Positions 15,565 through 23,646 of a stretch of DNA of 64,000 nt are shown one piece after another. Origin of the DNA: Actinomadura luzonensis (GTDB lineage: Bacteria > Actinomycetota > Actinomycetes > Streptosporangiales > Streptosporangiaceae); assembly GCF_022664455.2 (NCBI RefSeq), contig NZ_JAKRKC020000002.1, forward strand, positions 2,914,001 through 2,978,000, given 5' to 3'. The position numbers were made by a program, and so were the translations under genes. Position 1 is the stretch's first letter, and every line of letters begins with the position of its first letter. Below the pieces are notes generated by a model. The model was not told where the DNA came from. It saw only the letters and a list, made by a program, of their open reading frames with translations, and made no database searches.

Positions 15565-16913
15565 CAGCGGAAGATGGTGGCCTTCTGCTTCTCGATGCTC
15601 GCCAGCAGCGGATCGATCTCGTCCGGTTTGCCGACGAACGACTGCAACGAAGGGATCATCACGGTGGAGGCGAAGTCGGGACGCGTGTCGCGGTCGAGGA
15701 ACTGGGCGATGTGCGTCGCCTTCGACACCAGCTCCGCGCCGCGCTTCTGCAGGGCGCTGTAGCCGGAGGTGTCGGCCTTGCCGTTGGAGGCCAGCGTGCC
15801 CGGGTCGAGCTTGGTGGCGATGTTCTGCGAGGAGGCCTGGGCGAGCTGCTTGACCAGCGCCTTCGCGCCGTCCACGTTCCTCGCCTTGGCCGAGACCATG
15901 TAGCCGTCGATGGGCGCGTCGATCGAGTCGGTGCCGTAGGCCGGGTTGACCTCGGGGAAGGTGAAGAAGTCGAGGTCGTCGCGGTCGGCCTCGGGGAACT
16001 GCTGGGCGACGAACATGCCGAGCAGGTACATCCCGGTCTTCTTCTGCGCCAGCGACTGCGCGGCCTCCTGCCAGGTGCGGCCCAGCGCCGCCGGCTGGTG
16101 GTACTCCATCAGCCCCCGCCAGGTGTCGAACACCTGCCGCACCTTCGGGTCGGTCCACGACTGCTTGCCCTGCATGAGCTGGACGTGGAAGTCGTAGCCG
16201 TTCGTCCGCATGTTGAGGATGTCGAACGTGCCCATGGCGGGCCAGCCGTCCTTGTCGGCGAACGCGATCGGGATCAGGCCGTCGGCCTTCATCTTCTTCG
16301 CCAGGGCCGTGAACTCGTCCAGCGTCGCGGGCGGCTCGTAGCCCTTCTCCCGCCAGACGCTCTTGCGGTAGAAGACCGCCCACGGGTAGTAGGTGGACGG
16401 GATGAAGTACTGCTTGCCGTCCACGCCGGTCGACTGGTCCTTGAACGCCTGCGTGAAGTCGCCGCCGATGTCCCGCCAGACGTCCGACAGGTCGAGCGCG
16501 AGACCCTGCTCGGCGAAGAACTGCATCCGGTAGCCCGCGAACCAGGTGAACACGTCGTCCGGGGTGCCCCGGAGGTAGCGGTTGATGTTCTCCTGGAAGG
16601 TGTTGTGGTCCACGGTGTTGACCTTCACCGTGGCCTGCGTGAACGCCTTGAGCTGCGCCTCCAGCGACTTCTTCGGCACCTCGTCGGAGGCGTTCGAGCC
16701 GAGGGTCACCGTGCCGAGCCCGGCGGCGGCCGACCCGCCGCCCGCCTTCTGAGCGGGCTCCCCGGACCCGCACCCGGCGAGCACGGCCGGCACCCCGAAC
16801 GCGGCGGCCCCGAGGAACAACGAACGACGTGAGATGGTGTGGGACGACGGCACAGACGGCGGCACGGACGACGGGACAGAGGTGTGGCGGGACAACGGCG
16901 GCCGATGGTCCAT
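15564..16913 (-). CDS. Sugar-binding lipoprotein of an ABC importer
   Basis: This 449-residue solute-binding protein has a twin-arginine lipoprotein signal: SRRSLFLGAAAFGVPAVLAGC ends in the lipobox Cys near residue 48, so it is probably Tat-exported and lipid-anchored. The mature part is a family-1 extracellular binding protein with DVFTWFAGYRMQFFAEQGLA, PSTYYPWAVFYRKSVW and GTFDILNMRTNGYDFH segments. The start codon is preceded by GTAGGAGG at 8 bases. The Ser/Pro-rich tail before the Tat motif contains repeated PSSVP units. It is first in its operon; a TTGACA hexamer at 16994-16999 on the minus strand may be the -35. No LacI-type regulator lies next to it. Confidence 0.92.
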   Translation of the reverse strand: MDHRPPLSRHTSVPSSVPPSVPSSHTISRRSLFLGAAAFGVPAVLAGCGSGEPAQKAGGGSAAAGLGTVTLGSNASDEVPKKSLEAQLKAFTQATVKVNTVDHNTFQENINRYLRGTPDDVFTWFAGYRMQFFAEQGLALDLSDVWRDIGGDFTQAFKDQSTGVDGKQYFIPSTYYPWAVFYRKSVWREKGYEPPATLDEFTALAKKMKADGLIPIAFADKDGWPAMGTFDILNMRTNGYDFHVQLMQGKQSWTDPKVRQVFDTWRGLMEYHQPAALGRTWQEAAQSLAQKKTGMYLLGMFVAQQFPEADRDDLDFFTFPEVNPAYGTDSIDAPIDGYMVSAKARNVDGAKALVKQLAQASSQNIATKLDPGTLASNGKADTSGYSALQKRGAELVSKATHIAQFLDRDTRPDFASTVMIPSLQSFVGKPDEIDPLLASIEKQKATIFR

Positions 16914-17246
16914 GTGAGGTTCCTCCTACCGAACCCTTCAGATTCCCCCGACTTCGCTCACCTTCATTCATCGAAAAGCCAACATTTCCGACTTGTCAAA
17001 GCACGGTTTCATGACAACCCGCCCCGACCCGCCCCGACCCTCTGCACCGAGGGCCGCGCACAACGGCCATGGGCGCGCCCCGGCCGGCCCTGCGCGTCTC
17101 CCGCGAACCGCCGACATCCGGCCCGGCACCGCACCAGGACCAGCCGCATGAGGCCGTGCCGCCATCCGGACGCCCGCGCCCCCACGTACGCCAAGGGCGG
17201 GCCCGCGCCGGAGCCGGCACGAACCCGCCCTCGTGACGCGCTGGGA
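16914..17246. other. Gene-free stretch upstream of the sugar ABC operon
   Basis: This 333-bp gap lies between the binding-protein start and the end of the coiled-coil gene, both on the minus strand. The half nearest the operon is relatively AT-rich and holds TTGACA (16994-16999, minus strand), a weak candidate promoter. The distal half is GC-rich without coding bias that I can defend. I see no clear LacI-type palindrome. Confidence 0.4.
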
Positions 17247-17672
17247 TCAGGCGGCGGCGAGCTTCTGCTGGATGCCGACGAGCACGTTGAGCATCTGCTG
17301 CTGAGTCTCCTGCACGCCGTCGACCCGCGTGCCGATCCCGTGGATGTGCTCGCCGAGGCCGCCGACACCAGCGCTCATCGTCTCGAGGTGGCCTGCGAAG
17401 GCGTCGAGCTGGTTCTCGACGGCGTCGAGCCGCCCTTCGACGGCGCCGAGCCGGAGGTCCAGCTTCTCGACCTTGGCGTCGACCGCGTCGATCTTGGCGT
17501 CGAGGCGGGAGAACCGTGTCTCGCACCTGGAGTCGAGGTCCTTGAGGCGGTTCGCCACGTTGTTGACGCGATCGGTCAGATCCTGCGCCAATTCCTTCTG
17601 GTCTGCCCGGATTTGGATGAATTCGTTCTCAAGAGCCGTCGTGAAAGCCGGCCCGGCATCCTTGATGTTCAC
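17247..17672 (-). CDS. Small coiled-coil protein of unknown function
   Basis: This 141-residue soluble protein is nearly all heptad coiled coil. Repeats such as RFSRLDAKIDAVDAKVEKL, LGAVEGRLDAVENQLDAFA and HIHGIGTRVDGVQ recur at about seven-residue spacing, ending with QQMLNVLVGIQQKLAAA. There is no signal peptide or membrane segment. A GTG start at 17672 follows GGGAGAA. It resembles small actinobacterial coiled-coil proteins whose partner is unknown. It sits alone between the FadD gene terminator and the sugar ABC operon, in the same direction. Confidence 0.7.
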   Translation of the reverse strand: MNIKDAGPAFTTALENEFIQIRADQKELAQDLTDRVNNVANRLKDLDSRCETRFSRLDAKIDAVDAKVEKLDLRLGAVEGRLDAVENQLDAFAGHLETMSAGVGGLGEHIHGIGTRVDGVQETQQQMLNVLVGIQQKLAAA

Positions 17673-17698
17673 GCCTGTTCTCCCTTACCGTGGGGTAA

Positions 17699-17729
17699 GG
17701 GACCGGGGATGGTATAGATTCCCGGTCCC
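17699..17729 (-). terminator. Hairpin terminator downstream of the acyl-CoA ligase gene
   Basis: A GGGACCGGG arm and a CCCGGTCCC arm, extended by GAT/ATT, enclose GGTATAG in the gap after the ligase stop and before the coiled-coil gene. The stem separates the two minus-strand units. On the plus strand it is followed by GTTTTCTTT, so it would also work as an intrinsic terminator in that direction. Confidence 0.65.
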
Positions 17730-17857
17730 GTTTTCTTTGCCCCGAGAATACCCGGCGGGCGGCGGCGAGAAAGCGGGATTCGAAGGAAGATTCCCCTGGT
17801 CACGCGGCATATGGATGCTTAAATCCGGACGGATCGCCTTATGTTGTTCCGGCTTTT

Positions 17858-19606
17858 CTAGTGCCCGCCGTACAGCTTCTCGATCTGGTCCGCGAAGTCC
17901 CGCAGCACCAGATTGCGCTTCACCTTCAGGGTCGGCGTCAGATGCCCGCTGTCCTCGGTGATGTCCCGTTCCAGGATGACGAACTTCTTGATCTGCTCCG
18001 CCTTCGACACCGACCGGTTCGCCTTGTCCACCGCGCCCTGGATCTCCGCCAGCACCTCGGGGTCGGTGCGCAGCTCGGCGGCCGTGCGCCCCTCGGGCGC
18101 CGCCTCCGGGTCGAGCGTGACGAGGGCGGCCACGAAGGGCCGGCCGTCGCCGATGACCATGGCCTGGGAGATCAGCGGGTGGGCGCGCAGCAGGTCCTCC
18201 AGCGGCCCGGGCGCGACGTTCTTGCCGGCCGCCGTCACCAGGATCTCCTTCTTGCGCCCGGTGATGCTCAGGTAGCCGTCGGCGTCGAGCTCGCCGAGGT
18301 CGCCGGTGTGGTAGAAGCCGTCGGAGTCGATCGCGTCGGCGGTGGCGGCCTCGTTCTTCCAGTAGCCGGCGAAGACGTTGCGGCCCTTGGCCAGCACCTC
18401 GCCGTCCTCGCCGATGCGCAGCGTGACGCCGGGCAGCGGCTTGCCCACCGTGCCGATCTTGTTGGCGCCCGGCAGGTTGACCGAGCACGGCGCGGAGGTC
18501 TCGGTCAGGCCGTAGCCCTCGAACACCTCGATGCCGACGCCCTTGAAGAAGTGGCCGAGCCGTTCGCCCAGCGCCGAGCCGCCGGACACGGCGGCTGTCA
18601 GGCGCCCGCCGGTCGCGGCCCGCAGCTTGGCGTAGACGAGCCGGTCGAAGACGGCCTTCTGCAGCCGCAGCCCCAGCGGCGCGCCTCCGGAGCTCTCGGC
18701 GCGGCTCCAGGCCACGGCGACGTCCACGGCGCGGGCGAAGATCTTGCCCTTGCCGCCGGCGATCGCCTTCTGCTCGGCCCCGTTGTAGACCTTCTCGAAC
18801 ACGCGCGGCACGCCCAGCAGGAACGTCGGCCGGAAGTCCTGCAGGTCGGGGGCGACGTTCTTCATGTTGGGCGTGTGCGCCATGACCGCGCCCGCCTCGA
18901 CGAGCACGACCTGGATCATCCGCGCGAAGATGTGCGCCAGCGGCAGGAACAGCAGCGCCGCCGGGTCCTTGCGGGAGAACAGCGGCTCCAGCGGCCCGCG
19001 CAGCACGTTGAGCGCGGTGAACAGCAGGTTGTCGTGGGTGATCCGGCAGCCCTTGGGCCGGCCGGTGGTGCCGGAGGTGTAGACGACGGTGGCGAGGTCG
19101 GCGGCGCAGACCCGGGCGCGCCGCTCGTGCACCTCCGACTCCGGGACGTCGCCGCCCTCCGGCGGGGCGTCGATCCGCCACACGTCCTTCAGCTCGGGCG
19201 CGGCCTCGCGCACGGTCTCCTCGTGCGCGTCGAGCTCCACGAACGCGGCCTTGGCCTCGCTGTCGGACAGGATCCAGCGCACCTGGTCGGCCGAGGAGGT
19301 CTCGTAGACCGGCACGGTGACCGCGCCGATCGACCAGATGGCGTAGTCGACCAGCGTCCACTCGTAGCGGGTGCGCGACATCAGCGCCACCCGGTCGCCG
19401 TGCTCCACCCCCGCCGCGATCAGCCCCCGCGCCACGGCCACGACCTGGTCGCGGAACTCCGACGCGGTGACCGCCGGCCACCCCGCGCCGGTCTTGCGGC
19501 GCATGACGACGGCGCCGGGCTCCTGCTCGGCCCGCCGGAAGACGGTGTCGGCCAGGCCGGCCGAGGCAGGCACGTCGACCAGGACCGGGACGCTGTACTC
19601 GCGCAC
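17858..19606 (-). CDS. Long-chain fatty acyl-CoA/AMP ligase (FadD15-like)
   Basis: This 582-residue adenylate-forming enzyme has the phosphate-binding loop VVYTSGTTGRPKGC near residues 172-185, the A5 motif EVFEGYGLTETSAP, the A7 motif DGFYHTGDLGELDADGYL and A8 ITGRKKEILVTAAGKNV. The C-terminal Lys region is TPTLKVKRNLV. The insert pattern (LFLPLAHIFARMIQ, GVPRVFEKVYN) matches the long-chain acyl-CoA synthetase subgroup that includes FadD15. It activates fatty acids to acyl-AMP and then acyl-CoA in the cytosol or at the membrane. The GTG start has GAGGAG at a good distance. It is divergent from the phosphoesterase-SRPBCC-ArsA genes. Confidence 0.9.
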   Translation of the reverse strand: MREYSVPVLVDVPASAGLADTVFRRAEQEPGAVVMRRKTGAGWPAVTASEFRDQVVAVARGLIAAGVEHGDRVALMSRTRYEWTLVDYAIWSIGAVTVPVYETSSADQVRWILSDSEAKAAFVELDAHEETVREAAPELKDVWRIDAPPEGGDVPESEVHERRARVCAADLATVVYTSGTTGRPKGCRITHDNLLFTALNVLRGPLEPLFSRKDPAALLFLPLAHIFARMIQVVLVEAGAVMAHTPNMKNVAPDLQDFRPTFLLGVPRVFEKVYNGAEQKAIAGGKGKIFARAVDVAVAWSRAESSGGAPLGLRLQKAVFDRLVYAKLRAATGGRLTAAVSGGSALGERLGHFFKGVGIEVFEGYGLTETSAPCSVNLPGANKIGTVGKPLPGVTLRIGEDGEVLAKGRNVFAGYWKNEAATADAIDSDGFYHTGDLGELDADGYLSITGRKKEILVTAAGKNVAPGPLEDLLRAHPLISQAMVIGDGRPFVAALVTLDPEAAPEGRTAAELRTDPEVLAEIQGAVDKANRSVSKAEQIKKFVILERDITEDSGHLTPTLKVKRNLVLRDFADQIEKLYGGH

Positions 19607-19745
19607 GGATCAACTCCTCTTCGAAGGACGGCCTGGACGTTACCGCGTTAAGTTACGCGCCGGTAGCCTCGCAGGTCGCGTCGTCATGGAGGCGTTATGA
19701 AGGCCGTTCATCACGCTAGCAGCCGCCGCTCGTAGGATTTCCCCC

Positions 19746-20513
19746 ATGCGGGTCCATGTGGTGAGCGACGTCCACGGCCGGGCCGACGCCCTGGCCGTCG
19801 CCGGGCAGGGCGCGGACGCGCTGATCTGCCTCGGCGACCTGATCCTGTTCATCGACTACGACGACCACGCGCAGGGCATCTTCGCCGACCTGTTCGGACG
19901 GGACAAGGCCGCCGAGTTCATCGGCCTGCGCACGCAGAAGCGCTTCGACGAGGCCAGGGCCTTGTCGGCGGCGCTGTGGGCGACGCTCGACGGCGACCCG
20001 CGCGAGCACATCGAGCGCAACGTCCGCGCCCAGTACGAGGCGCTGTTCGCCGCCATGCCGACCCCCGCCTACCTCACCTACGGCAACGTCGACCTGCCGC
20101 GCCTGTGGTCCGACTACCTGCGCCCCGGCCACCAGGTGCTCGACGGGGAGAGCGTGGAGATCGGCGGGCTGCGGTTCGGGTTCGTCGGCGGCGGGCTGCG
20201 GACGCCCTACCGCACGCCGTACGAGATCAGCGACGAGGAGTACGCGGCCAAGGTCGAGGCGGTCGGCGAGGTGGACGTGCTGTGCTGCCACATCCCGCCC
20301 GCCCTGCCCGAGCTGCTCTACGACGTGGTGGCGCGGCGCTTCGAGCGCGGCAGCGAGGCCACGCTGGAGGCGATCCGCCGGATCCAGCCCCGCTACGCCC
20401 TGTTCGGCCACGTGCACAACCCCCTGCACGCCCGCGCCCGGGTGGGACGCACCGAATGTGTGAACGTGGGCCATTTCCGGGGGAAGGGCGTTCCCTTCGT
20501 CCTCGAATGGTGA
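19746..20513 (+). CDS. Calcineurin-like metallophosphoesterase
   Basis: This 255-residue phosphoesterase has all the metal-binding blocks: DVHGR near residue 8, GDLILF near 30, GNVD near 113, CCHIPP near 180 and GHVHNPLHAR near 222. The family hydrolyses phosphodiesters or phosphomonoesters with a di-metal centre; the substrate is not predictable. ATG 19746 lies 7 bases after TAGGAT and has no clear ribosome site, so the mRNA is probably leaderless. It opens a rightward series of closely spaced genes (SRPBCC, ArsA-like, DUF5304-like, ROK kinase) next to the divergent fadD. Confidence 0.87.
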   Translation: MRVHVVSDVHGRADALAVAGQGADALICLGDLILFIDYDDHAQGIFADLFGRDKAAEFIGLRTQKRFDEARALSAALWATLDGDPREHIERNVRAQYEALFAAMPTPAYLTYGNVDLPRLWSDYLRPGHQVLDGESVEIGGLRFGFVGGGLRTPYRTPYEISDEEYAAKVEAVGEVDVLCCHIPPALPELLYDVVARRFERGSEATLEAIRRIQPRYALFGHVHNPLHARARVGRTECVNVGHFRGKGVPFVLEW

Positions 20514-20534
20514 CCCGCCCGGTACGGTGTTCCC

Positions 20535-20972
20535 ATGGCTGATCGCACCACTTCGAGCATCACCATCGACGCCGGCCGCGCCGAGGTCATGGCGGTCATC
20601 GCCGACTTCCCCGCCTACCCCGAGTGGGCGGGTTCGATCAAGAGCGCCGAGGTCCTCGCCGCCGGTGACGACGGCCGGGCGCGCGACGTCCGCTTCGTCC
20701 TGGACGCCGGGATGATCAGCGACACCTACACCCTCGGCTACACCTGGGCGGGCGACGACGGCGTGAGCTGGGAGGTCGTCGAGCCCGGCAAGATGGTCTC
20801 GCAGCTCCGCGGGAGTTACCGGCTGGCCGCGGCGGGCAGTGGCACCGCTGTGACGTACGAGCTGGCCGTCGACCTCAGCGTGCCGATGATCGGGATGATC
20901 AAGCGCAAGGCGGAGAAGGTGATCGTGGACACCGCGCTCAAGGGCCTCAAGAAGCGCGTCGAAGGCCGCTGA
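20535..20972 (+). CDS. SRPBCC / polyketide cyclase-like lipid-binding protein
   Basis: This 145-residue single-domain START-like protein begins with the family N-terminus SSITIDAGRAEVMAVIADFPAY, followed by WAGSIKSAEVL, and ends in a long C-terminal helix. The fold forms a hydrophobic pocket for lipids. The gene starts 6 bases after TACGGT (leaderless pattern) and stops one base before the ArsA-like ATPase start, so the two are very likely co-expressed. The same SRPBCC-ArsA pairing occurs in other actinobacteria, which suggests joint action in membrane or lipid handling. The ligand is unknown. Confidence 0.87.
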   Translation: MADRTTSSITIDAGRAEVMAVIADFPAYPEWAGSIKSAEVLAAGDDGRARDVRFVLDAGMISDTYTLGYTWAGDDGVSWEVVEPGKMVSQLRGSYRLAAAGSGTAVTYELAVDLSVPMIGMIKRKAEKVIVDTALKGLKKRVEGR

Positions 20973-20973
20973 G

Positions 20974-22134
20974 GTGGATCCCCGGGTCCTGCTCTTCACC
21001 GGCAAGGGCGGCGTGGGCAAGACCACCGCCGCCGCGGCCACCGCGACGCTGGCCGCGAGCCGGGGCCTGAAGACGCTCGTTGTCTCCACCGACACCGCCC
21101 ACTCGCTGGCCGACGCGCTCGCCGCCGAGCCCGGCGAGGTGGCGCCCGGCCTGCACCTGCACCAGGTCGACACCCAGAAGACGCTGGAGCGCCACTGGGG
21201 CGAGCTGCAGGACTACGCGCGGGGCGTGCTGACCGAGCTGGGCCTGGACGAGATCACCTCCGAGGAGATCACCGTCCTGCCCGGCGCCGAGGAGGTCATC
21301 GCGCTGCTGGAGCTGCGCGAGCACGCCCGCTCCGGCCGCTGGGACGTCATCGTCGTCGACTGCGCGCCCACCGCCGAGACGCTGCGCCTGCTCGCGCTGC
21401 CCGAGGCGCTCGACTGGCACGTCAGCCGGCTCATGCCGGTCGGCCGGCGGCTGGTGCGGCTGGTCGCGCCGTTCGTGCGCGGCGTGGCCCGGGTCAGCGC
21501 GCCCGGCGACGACGTCATGAGCGCCGGCGAGCGTTTCCACCGCGGCCTCATGCAGGTGCGGGAGCTGCTCACCGGCGAGCACGCCTCCGTCCGGCTCGTG
21601 CTCACCCCCGAGTCGGTGGTGCTGGCCGAGGCCCGGCGCACCCTCACCTCGCTCAACCTGTACGGCTACCGCGTCGACGCCGTCATCGCCAACCGCGTCT
21701 TCCCCGCGGAGGGCGCCGACGAGTGGCGCGCCCAGTGGGTGGCGGCGCAGGCCAGGCTGCTGGCCGAGGCGGAGCAGTCGTTCGCGCCGCTGCCCATCCA
21801 TGTCGTCCCCTACCTGCCCGCCGAGCCCGTCGGCAGGGGCGCGCTGACCGACGTGGGGGCGCGGCTCTACGGCGAGGCCGACCCGTTCGCGCCGCCCGCG
21901 GCCCCGCCGCCGCTGCGGATGAGCGCCGACGAGCTGACCCTCGACCTGCCCGGCGCCGACCGCGGCGAGGTCGACCTGGCCCGCAAGGGCGACGAGCTCA
22001 TCATCACGGCGGGCCCCTACCGCCGCATCCTGGCCCTGCCCGTCGCGCTGGCCCGCAGGAAGATCAGCGGGGCGGCGCTCCGCGACGGCGTGCTGCGGGT
22101 AGCGTTCAGCCCGGGGAGCGAATCCGGTTCCTGA
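20974..22134 (+). CDS. ArsA/Get3-like ATPase with C-terminal Hsp20-like domain
   Basis: This 386-residue protein has an N-terminal deviant Walker A, TGKGGVGKTTAAAA (residues 9-22), the switch I region VSTDTAHSLADAL and the switch II region VVDCAPTAETLRLL, as in ArsA/Get3 ATPases. After about residue 320 a beta-rich tail (ADELTLDLPGADRGEVDLA to the end) resembles the alpha-crystallin/Hsp20 fold reported for some bacterial and plant Get3-like proteins. I see no CXXC zinc pair like that of eukaryotic Get3, and only one ATPase half. It is probably a soluble membrane-protein chaperone or client sorter rather than an arsenite pump. The GTG start directly follows the SRPBCC stop. Confidence 0.85.
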   Translation: MDPRVLLFTGKGGVGKTTAAAATATLAASRGLKTLVVSTDTAHSLADALAAEPGEVAPGLHLHQVDTQKTLERHWGELQDYARGVLTELGLDEITSEEITVLPGAEEVIALLELREHARSGRWDVIVVDCAPTAETLRLLALPEALDWHVSRLMPVGRRLVRLVAPFVRGVARVSAPGDDVMSAGERFHRGLMQVRELLTGEHASVRLVLTPESVVLAEARRTLTSLNLYGYRVDAVIANRVFPAEGADEWRAQWVAAQARLLAEAEQSFAPLPIHVVPYLPAEPVGRGALTDVGARLYGEADPFAPPAAPPPLRMSADELTLDLPGADRGEVDLARKGDELIITAGPYRRILALPVALARRKISGAALRDGVLRVAFSPGSESGS

Positions 22135-22147
22135 GGAGTTGAGGAGG

Positions 22148-22195
22148 ATGAGCGACCCCGCAGGCAGGGCCGCCGCCACAGGGAGGGCCAGATGA
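22148..22195 (+). CDS. Possible 15-codon leader ORF coupled to the DUF5304-like gene
   Basis: After the ArsA-like stop, an ATG preceded by TTGAGGAGG opens a reading frame of 15 codons. Its TGA overlaps the ATG of the next gene (ATGA). The ribosome site is stronger than anything directly before the next start. It may be a translated leader that delivers ribosomes to the downstream gene, or a decayed gene end. The product (MSDPAGRAAATGRAR) resembles no family I know. Confidence 0.4.
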   Translation: MSDPAGRAAATGRAR

Positions 22196-22692
22196 CCGAG
22201 AGCAACGCCAGACAAGACAGCACCAGACAGGGCAGCACCAGACAGGGCAGCACCGGGCAGGGCAGCACCGGGCCGGGCGGCGACCGTGACCCGATCGGCA
22301 CCGTCGCCGACGAGGCGCGCAAGCTGTTCGAGTCCATCCAGGGACGCGCCACGCGCCAGGTCGGCCGGACCGTGCTCAACTCGTTCACCGGCGGCGCGCG
22401 CAGGGAGCGCGACGTCTGGGAGGAGGCGGTGACCGAGCCGCACGACGAGTACGTCTGCCGCGCCTGCCCGTGGTGCCGCGCGATCGCGGCCCAGCGCGAG
22501 TCCGGGGCCGACGTGACCGGTCACCTGATGGCCGCGGGCGGCGAGCTGTTCGCCGCCTTCCGCGGCGCGCTCGACGCCCTGGGCCGCCCCGCCCCCCGTG
22601 GCCCCCGCGACGACCGGACACGCCAGAGCGAGCAGGCACGGCAGGACGACCGGGCCCGCCGCGACGACGTGGAACACATAGATCTGGGATAG
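22192..22692 (+). CDS. DUF5304-like hypothetical protein
   Basis: This 166-residue soluble protein starts with a Gln/Ser/Thr-rich tail with tandem TRQGS/TGQGS units encoded by a 15-bp DNA repeat. It continues with a helical segment (DEARKLFESIQGRATRQVGRT) and a conserved core EYVCRACPWCRAIAAQRE containing a CxxCPWC cysteine pair that could bind metal. A helix, HLMAAGGELFAAFRGALDAL, follows, and then a charged tail. I associate it with the DUF5304 proteins that lie between ArsA-like ATPases and ROK kinases in actinobacteria. The function is unknown. It is 14 bp from the glucokinase gene, in one operon. Confidence 0.72.
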   Translation: MTESNARQDSTRQGSTRQGSTGQGSTGPGGDRDPIGTVADEARKLFESIQGRATRQVGRTVLNSFTGGARRERDVWEEAVTEPHDEYVCRACPWCRAIAAQRESGADVTGHLMAAGGELFAAFRGALDALGRPAPRGPRDDRTRQSEQARQDDRARRDDVEHIDLG

Positions 22693-22706
22693 GGAGAACG
22701 AGGGGC

Positions 22707-23639
22707 ATGCTCACGATCGGTGTCGACATCGGCGGGACCAAGGTGGCCGCGGGTGTGGTCGACGACCAAGGGAAGATCGTCGAACACACGTTGCGGCCGA
22801 CCGCCGCCGACCGTCCGGACGTGGTGGCCGAGACGGTGGCCGACGTGGTCCGCGAGCTGTCCGCCGGCAGGGACGTCGAGGCGGTGGGGGTGGGCGCGGC
22901 CGGGTTCGTGGACGAGACCCGCTCGGTCGTGCGCTTCGCCCCCAACCTCGCCTGGCGCGAGGAGCCGCTGCAGAAGAAGATCAGCGGGCTGGTCGGCCTG
23001 CCGGTCGTGATCGAGAACGACGCCAACGCCATGGCCTGGGGCGAGACCAGGTTCGGGGCGGGGCGCGGCCAGTCCCACGTGGTCTGCCTGACGCTCGGCA
23101 CCGGCATCGGCGGCGGCCTGGTCTTCGACGGCGCGCTCTACCGCGGCCGCTGGGGCATGGGCGCCGAGCTCGGCCACATGCAGGTGCAGCCGGGCGGGCG
23201 GCCGTGCGGCTGCGGCAACATCGGCTGCTGGGAGCAGTACGCCAGCGGCCAGGCCCTGGTCAAGGAGGCCAGAGAGCTGGCCGAGGCCGCGCCGGAGCGG
23301 GCGCAGATCCTGCTCGGGCTGGCCGGCGGCAAGATCGAGGGCGAGGAGGTCACCGAGGCCGCGCGCCGGGGCGACCAGGTGTCGCTGGAGGCGTTCGGCG
23401 CCCTCGCCGACTGGCTCGGCCAGGGCATGGCCGACCTGGCCGCGGTGCTCGACCCGGGCTGCTTCATCGTCGGCGGCGGCGTGTCCAGGGCCGCCGACCT
23501 GTTCATCGACCGCGCCCGCGAGAGCTTCGCGCGGCGGCTCACCGGGCACGGGCACCGGCCGCTCGCCGAGATCCGGCTGGCCGAGCTCGGCGCCTCGGCC
23601 GGCGTGGTGGGCGCCGCCGACCTGGCCAGGCAGCGCTAG
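22707..23639 (+). CDS. ROK family glucokinase
   Basis: This 310-residue sugar kinase of the ROK family has the phosphate-1 motif GVDIGGTKVAAG at residues 5-16, the catalytic region VIENDANAMAWGE near 100, TLGTGIGGG near 132 and the ROK zinc site CGCGNIGCWEQYASG near 167-181. It phosphorylates glucose to glucose-6-phosphate in the cytosol. In streptomycetes the homologous GlkA also mediates carbon catabolite repression; whether this one does is inference. The start is at ATG 22707, after GGGAGAACGAGGGG. It is followed by an EEP-family gene in the same direction. Confidence 0.92.
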   Translation: MLTIGVDIGGTKVAAGVVDDQGKIVEHTLRPTAADRPDVVAETVADVVRELSAGRDVEAVGVGAAGFVDETRSVVRFAPNLAWREEPLQKKISGLVGLPVVIENDANAMAWGETRFGAGRGQSHVVCLTLGTGIGGGLVFDGALYRGRWGMGAELGHMQVQPGGRPCGCGNIGCWEQYASGQALVKEARELAEAAPERAQILLGLAGGKIEGEEVTEAARRGDQVSLEAFGALADWLGQGMADLAAVLDPGCFIVGGGVSRAADLFIDRARESFARRLTGHGHRPLAEIRLAELGASAGVVGAADLARQR

Positions 23640-23646
23640 CCGGCGC

